From the NCBI GenBank assembly GCA_032164295.1, contig JAJHTX010000009.1:1953918-2017917 (forward strand): a DNA stretch of 64,000 nucleotides, read 5' to 3'. Numbering within the stretch: position 1 is the first letter of the stretch; each line of letters starts with the position of its first letter. Positions 61,971 to 64,000 of the stretch are shown piece by piece. Position numbers and translations under genes: made by a program. The notes under the pieces are model-generated. The model was not told the DNA's origin and did not search any database. It worked only from the letters and a program-made list of their open reading frames with translations. This stretch comes from Inonotus obliquus. Lineage: Eukaryota; Basidiomycota; Agaricomycetes; Hymenochaetales; Hymenochaetaceae.

Positions 61971-63389
61971 TGTATAGTGAGTATTGTCGTCGATGAGTAT
62001 GAGTAATGAATTTACCCGCTGAGATGCTCGTATGCGCTGTAGCATCGTCGACCCCAACGTGTAGGAGAGAGAAAAGCCAGCAAGAAATTCTTTTTTCGAG
62101 GAATTATCCCATCGACGTCACGTTCTGTTCTGTGTCGTATTATCAATCAGCAGTTTATGTAATCGGATATGTATGTGGTGCCTGGCACTGGTGGGTGGCA
62201 ATAGGACCCTGGCATATCCCCCAAGAGGGTTCCCCCCTGGCGGGGGGGTCTGTATCCGGTTCGCGCGGGCCCGCAGTATCCGGATTTGGGTGAGCGATCA
62301 TCCAAAATGGACGTCGTGTATCCGGAGCTTCAGGGAGCCCACCTGTGGAACCCACGCTAGCTTATGAAATTAGACGGGGGATGTCGGCTCCTGCGCGCTT
62401 CTAGTTTGGCCTCATAATGAATTTTCCCATATACTGAGCTTAATACTGCGTCCTGCGACTTAAAGATTTAAAAAAATTACTATAAGTCGTTATTGCTTAT
62501 ATCCTGTGTGACCAAGCATCTGACACATCACGCGAGTGATCGCCGCTCCATCGCTTGGCACGCCGAGCTCTCCCATCGTCGCCAAGGGCGCCGATCCCCT
62601 CTCCCTTCCGGACGCCGATCCCCGCCCGCCTGACACATCATCCCCACACCCTGTGCACAGTGAGCACGCATATCTCACTCAACTCTTAATGGATTTTCGT
62701 CATTATTTTTTGTAAATTCATGTAAATTCATTTGGAACACATTCGCATTGAAATAAAAATTTTATTCTCAGTAAATGCGTGGGAATTAAGAAATTACTGC
62801 TAAATTATATGCATACAAGGCTCCATTGACCTCCCCCGACCAGCACAGTCATTTAATCATCTTGAATAATACATAGTAAGTATATGTGCATCCATTTGTA
62901 CAGTACTACCAAGTGCCAACTCGATATCAATCATATATAGAAAGTTATGATATTTATTATATCCCCAGAACTACAAGGTCATATCTTTATACCAAGAGAA
63001 GATATCAACACGGTTGTTGCTCCAGTATATCAGTATTAGATGGTGTGTTCTACTTGCAAATTACTGAGGTGTATAATTTAGGGGGGGTGCCTCTGCTTTG
63101 CATGTATTATTTAACATGAAAAATATATATCTTTATGAGAACTTAGCCGTTTCTTATGATCTAAGTTGTTTTCAGAAGCTGTTACTATTTAGAATAGATA
63201 TGTGTATCTAAGATATAACCCTATATATATTCCTGCCGGAATCTTGGTCAAGATTCCGCCCGTGGGAACTTTTGGGTTCTTCTCTCCATGTGAAAGCCCC
63301 TAGGTTTGCCTTTCCAACGGTACCTCTCTCGCCCAATTCCGACCATCGGTTCTTGTGCTGGGAGCCATTCTCTGTGTGAGAAAGCTGTA

Positions 63390-63514
63390 CCCCCCAAATA
63401 AGGCAAGGGGGTCCAGTGCTGTGCTAGACCCTCCCCCCAAATATAGTAAGAGGTCCAATGCTGTGCTGGACCCCCCCTAAATATGGTAAGCAGATCCAGT
63501 CCTGTGCTGATTCC
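63390..63514. repeat. About three tandem units of roughly 40 bp
   Basis: Imperfect units begin CCCCCCAAATA, CCCCCCAAATATAGTAAG and CCCCCCTAAATATGGTAAG, and each contains a TCCAGTGCTGTGCT-like core. Unit lengths are about 42, 39 and 44 bp. They sit about 360 bp from the telomere array. Confidence 0.7.
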
Positions 63515-63612
63515 TCCCTAATGTAATAGTATGACATGTGACTTTTCCCCAATGTGATCTCATATGTGATTATGTCACAAAAAAATTTGACTGTGAGGTG
63601 GCTGACCTTTCT

Positions 63613-63675
63613 CACACCTCAACTCATCATCACCACCATCACCCACCATCACCACCATCACCACCACCACTATCA
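63613..63675. repeat. CAT/CAC microsatellite
   Basis: A run of CATCAC and CACCAT trinucleotides, low complexity, just upstream of the last candidate start codon. Confidence 0.8.
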
Positions 63676-63688
63676 TCGATTACTTATC

Positions 63689-64000
63689 ATGCCTGCTCAA
63701 TCAAAGTAAGTAATATTAGAAAAGAAAAATATAACTTAATTGACATTTACATAGATTGGTCTGCTCAATTCAAGGATGCAAGGAATTTCAACATACGTTT
63801 GCTGATTCCAAATCTCTCAGAATACACAAGAGAAAGTATCATGGAACTAATGTAGTATTGGTCTCTCCAGGCTTAGGCTTAGGGTTAGGCTTAGGGTTAG
63901 GCTTAGGGTTAGGCTTAGGGTTAGGCTTAGGGTTAGGCTTAGGGTTAGGCTTAGGGTTAGGGTTAGGCTTAGGGTTAGGGTTAGGGTTAGGGTTAGGGTA
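63689..64000 (+). pseudogene. C2H2-like zinc-finger reading frame truncated by the telomere
   Basis: ATG at 63689 opens MPAQSK; a consensus intron (63706-63754, GTAAGT...ACATAG with a TTAAT/TGAC branch region) joins to an exon from 63755 reading LVCSIQGCKEFQHTFADSK and SLRIHKRKYHG. The spacing C-x4-C, then F-x5-L-x2-H-x4-H, fits a C2H2 finger with three extra residues after the second Cys. The exon then continues without a stop through the telomere repeats as Gly-Leu units to the end of the window. It looks like the 5' end of a larger gene removed by telomere formation, or a subtelomeric family member. A chance motif cannot be excluded. Confidence 0.5.
63873..64000 (+). repeat. Telomere array, TTAGGG with interspersed TTAGGC
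   Basis: Twenty-one hexamers and two bases: thirteen TTAGGG and eight TTAGGC. The first fourteen units alternate strictly TTAGGC-TTAGGG; then TTAGGG, one more TTAGGC, and five pure TTAGGG units run to the end. The G-rich strand runs 5'-3' toward the window end, as expected for a right chromosome end. Confidence 0.97.

Larger units (their letters stand above)
61971..63688. repeat. Subtelomeric AT-rich region with short repeats and hairpins
   Basis: No supported gene. Features seen are a C6-TGGC-G7 hairpin at 62232-62248, three copies of GTATCCGG between 62250 and 62325, CTGACACATCA at about 62519 and again at 62631, a 22-bp hairpin at 63237-63258 with 10-bp arms CGGAATCTTG, and tandem repeats at 63390-63514. 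From about 62680 to 63240 the DNA is strongly AT-rich. Confidence 0.6.

Overview
The window is the right-hand end of a chromosome from a filamentous basidiomycete, most likely an Agaricomycete. The evidence is dense genes cut by many introns of about 50-60 nt, a STE3-type pheromone receptor, several Agaricomycete-type DUF6533 seven-helix proteins, a CRN/RHS-like P-loop ATPase gene, and a terminal TTAGGG array whose G-rich strand points off the end of the window. All introns were placed by eye from GT/GC...AG signals, reading frame and, where available, comparison between paralogues.

Layout. 1-8.2 kb: the 5' part of an ALDH3-type aldehyde dehydrogenase (-), an Nhx1-like Na+/H+ exchanger (+), a DUF6533 membrane protein (-) and a CBF1-like bHLH factor (+). 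8.4-17 kb: a second DUF6533 protein, an IML2/TTC39-like helical-repeat protein and a STE3 receptor (all -). 17.4-29 kb: a 130-aa protein (+), an ABZ2-like aminodeoxychorismate lyase (-), an AATase-like acyltransferase (-) and an NAD(P)-binding SDR-like protein (-), separated by long stretches with no gene I can support. 29-41 kb: a 1123-aa Ser-rich coiled-coil protein, a second IML2-like gene and a 21-exon GH38 alpha-mannosidase (all +). 41-48 kb: the CRN/RHS-like ATPase (-), two adjacent terminal-inverted-repeat elements (192 and 670 bp) and a cluster of MARVEL-like four-helix genes with one decayed copy. 48-58.7 kb: a tandem pair of coiled-coil proteins with a PPSY motif, then two more DUF6533 proteins and an inverted, decayed relic of that family. 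60-62 kb: dihydrolipoamide dehydrogenase (-). 62-64 kb: AT-rich subtelomeric DNA with short tandem repeats, a truncated C2H2-like reading frame, and the telomere.

How the parts relate. Housekeeping functions (folate and lipoamide metabolism, vacuolar mannoside turnover, endosomal ion exchange, aldehyde oxidation) are mixed with lineage-expanded families (DUF6533, MARVEL-like, coiled-coil/PPSY, IML2). The 8-mer TCACGTGA, the expected target of the bHLH factor encoded here, occurs at least seven times where about one copy is expected by chance. Two copies lie in that gene's own promoter and others lie upstream of the NHX, GH38 and 130-aa genes. The most unusual features are 4-nt and 10-nt exons shared by two DUF6533 genes, a 9-nt exon carrying a conserved zinc-ligand histidine in the mannosidase, a 192-bp Harbinger-like MITE two bases beyond its target duplication from the ATPase start codon, and a zinc-finger-like frame that runs without a stop into an alternating TTAGGC/TTAGGG telomere.
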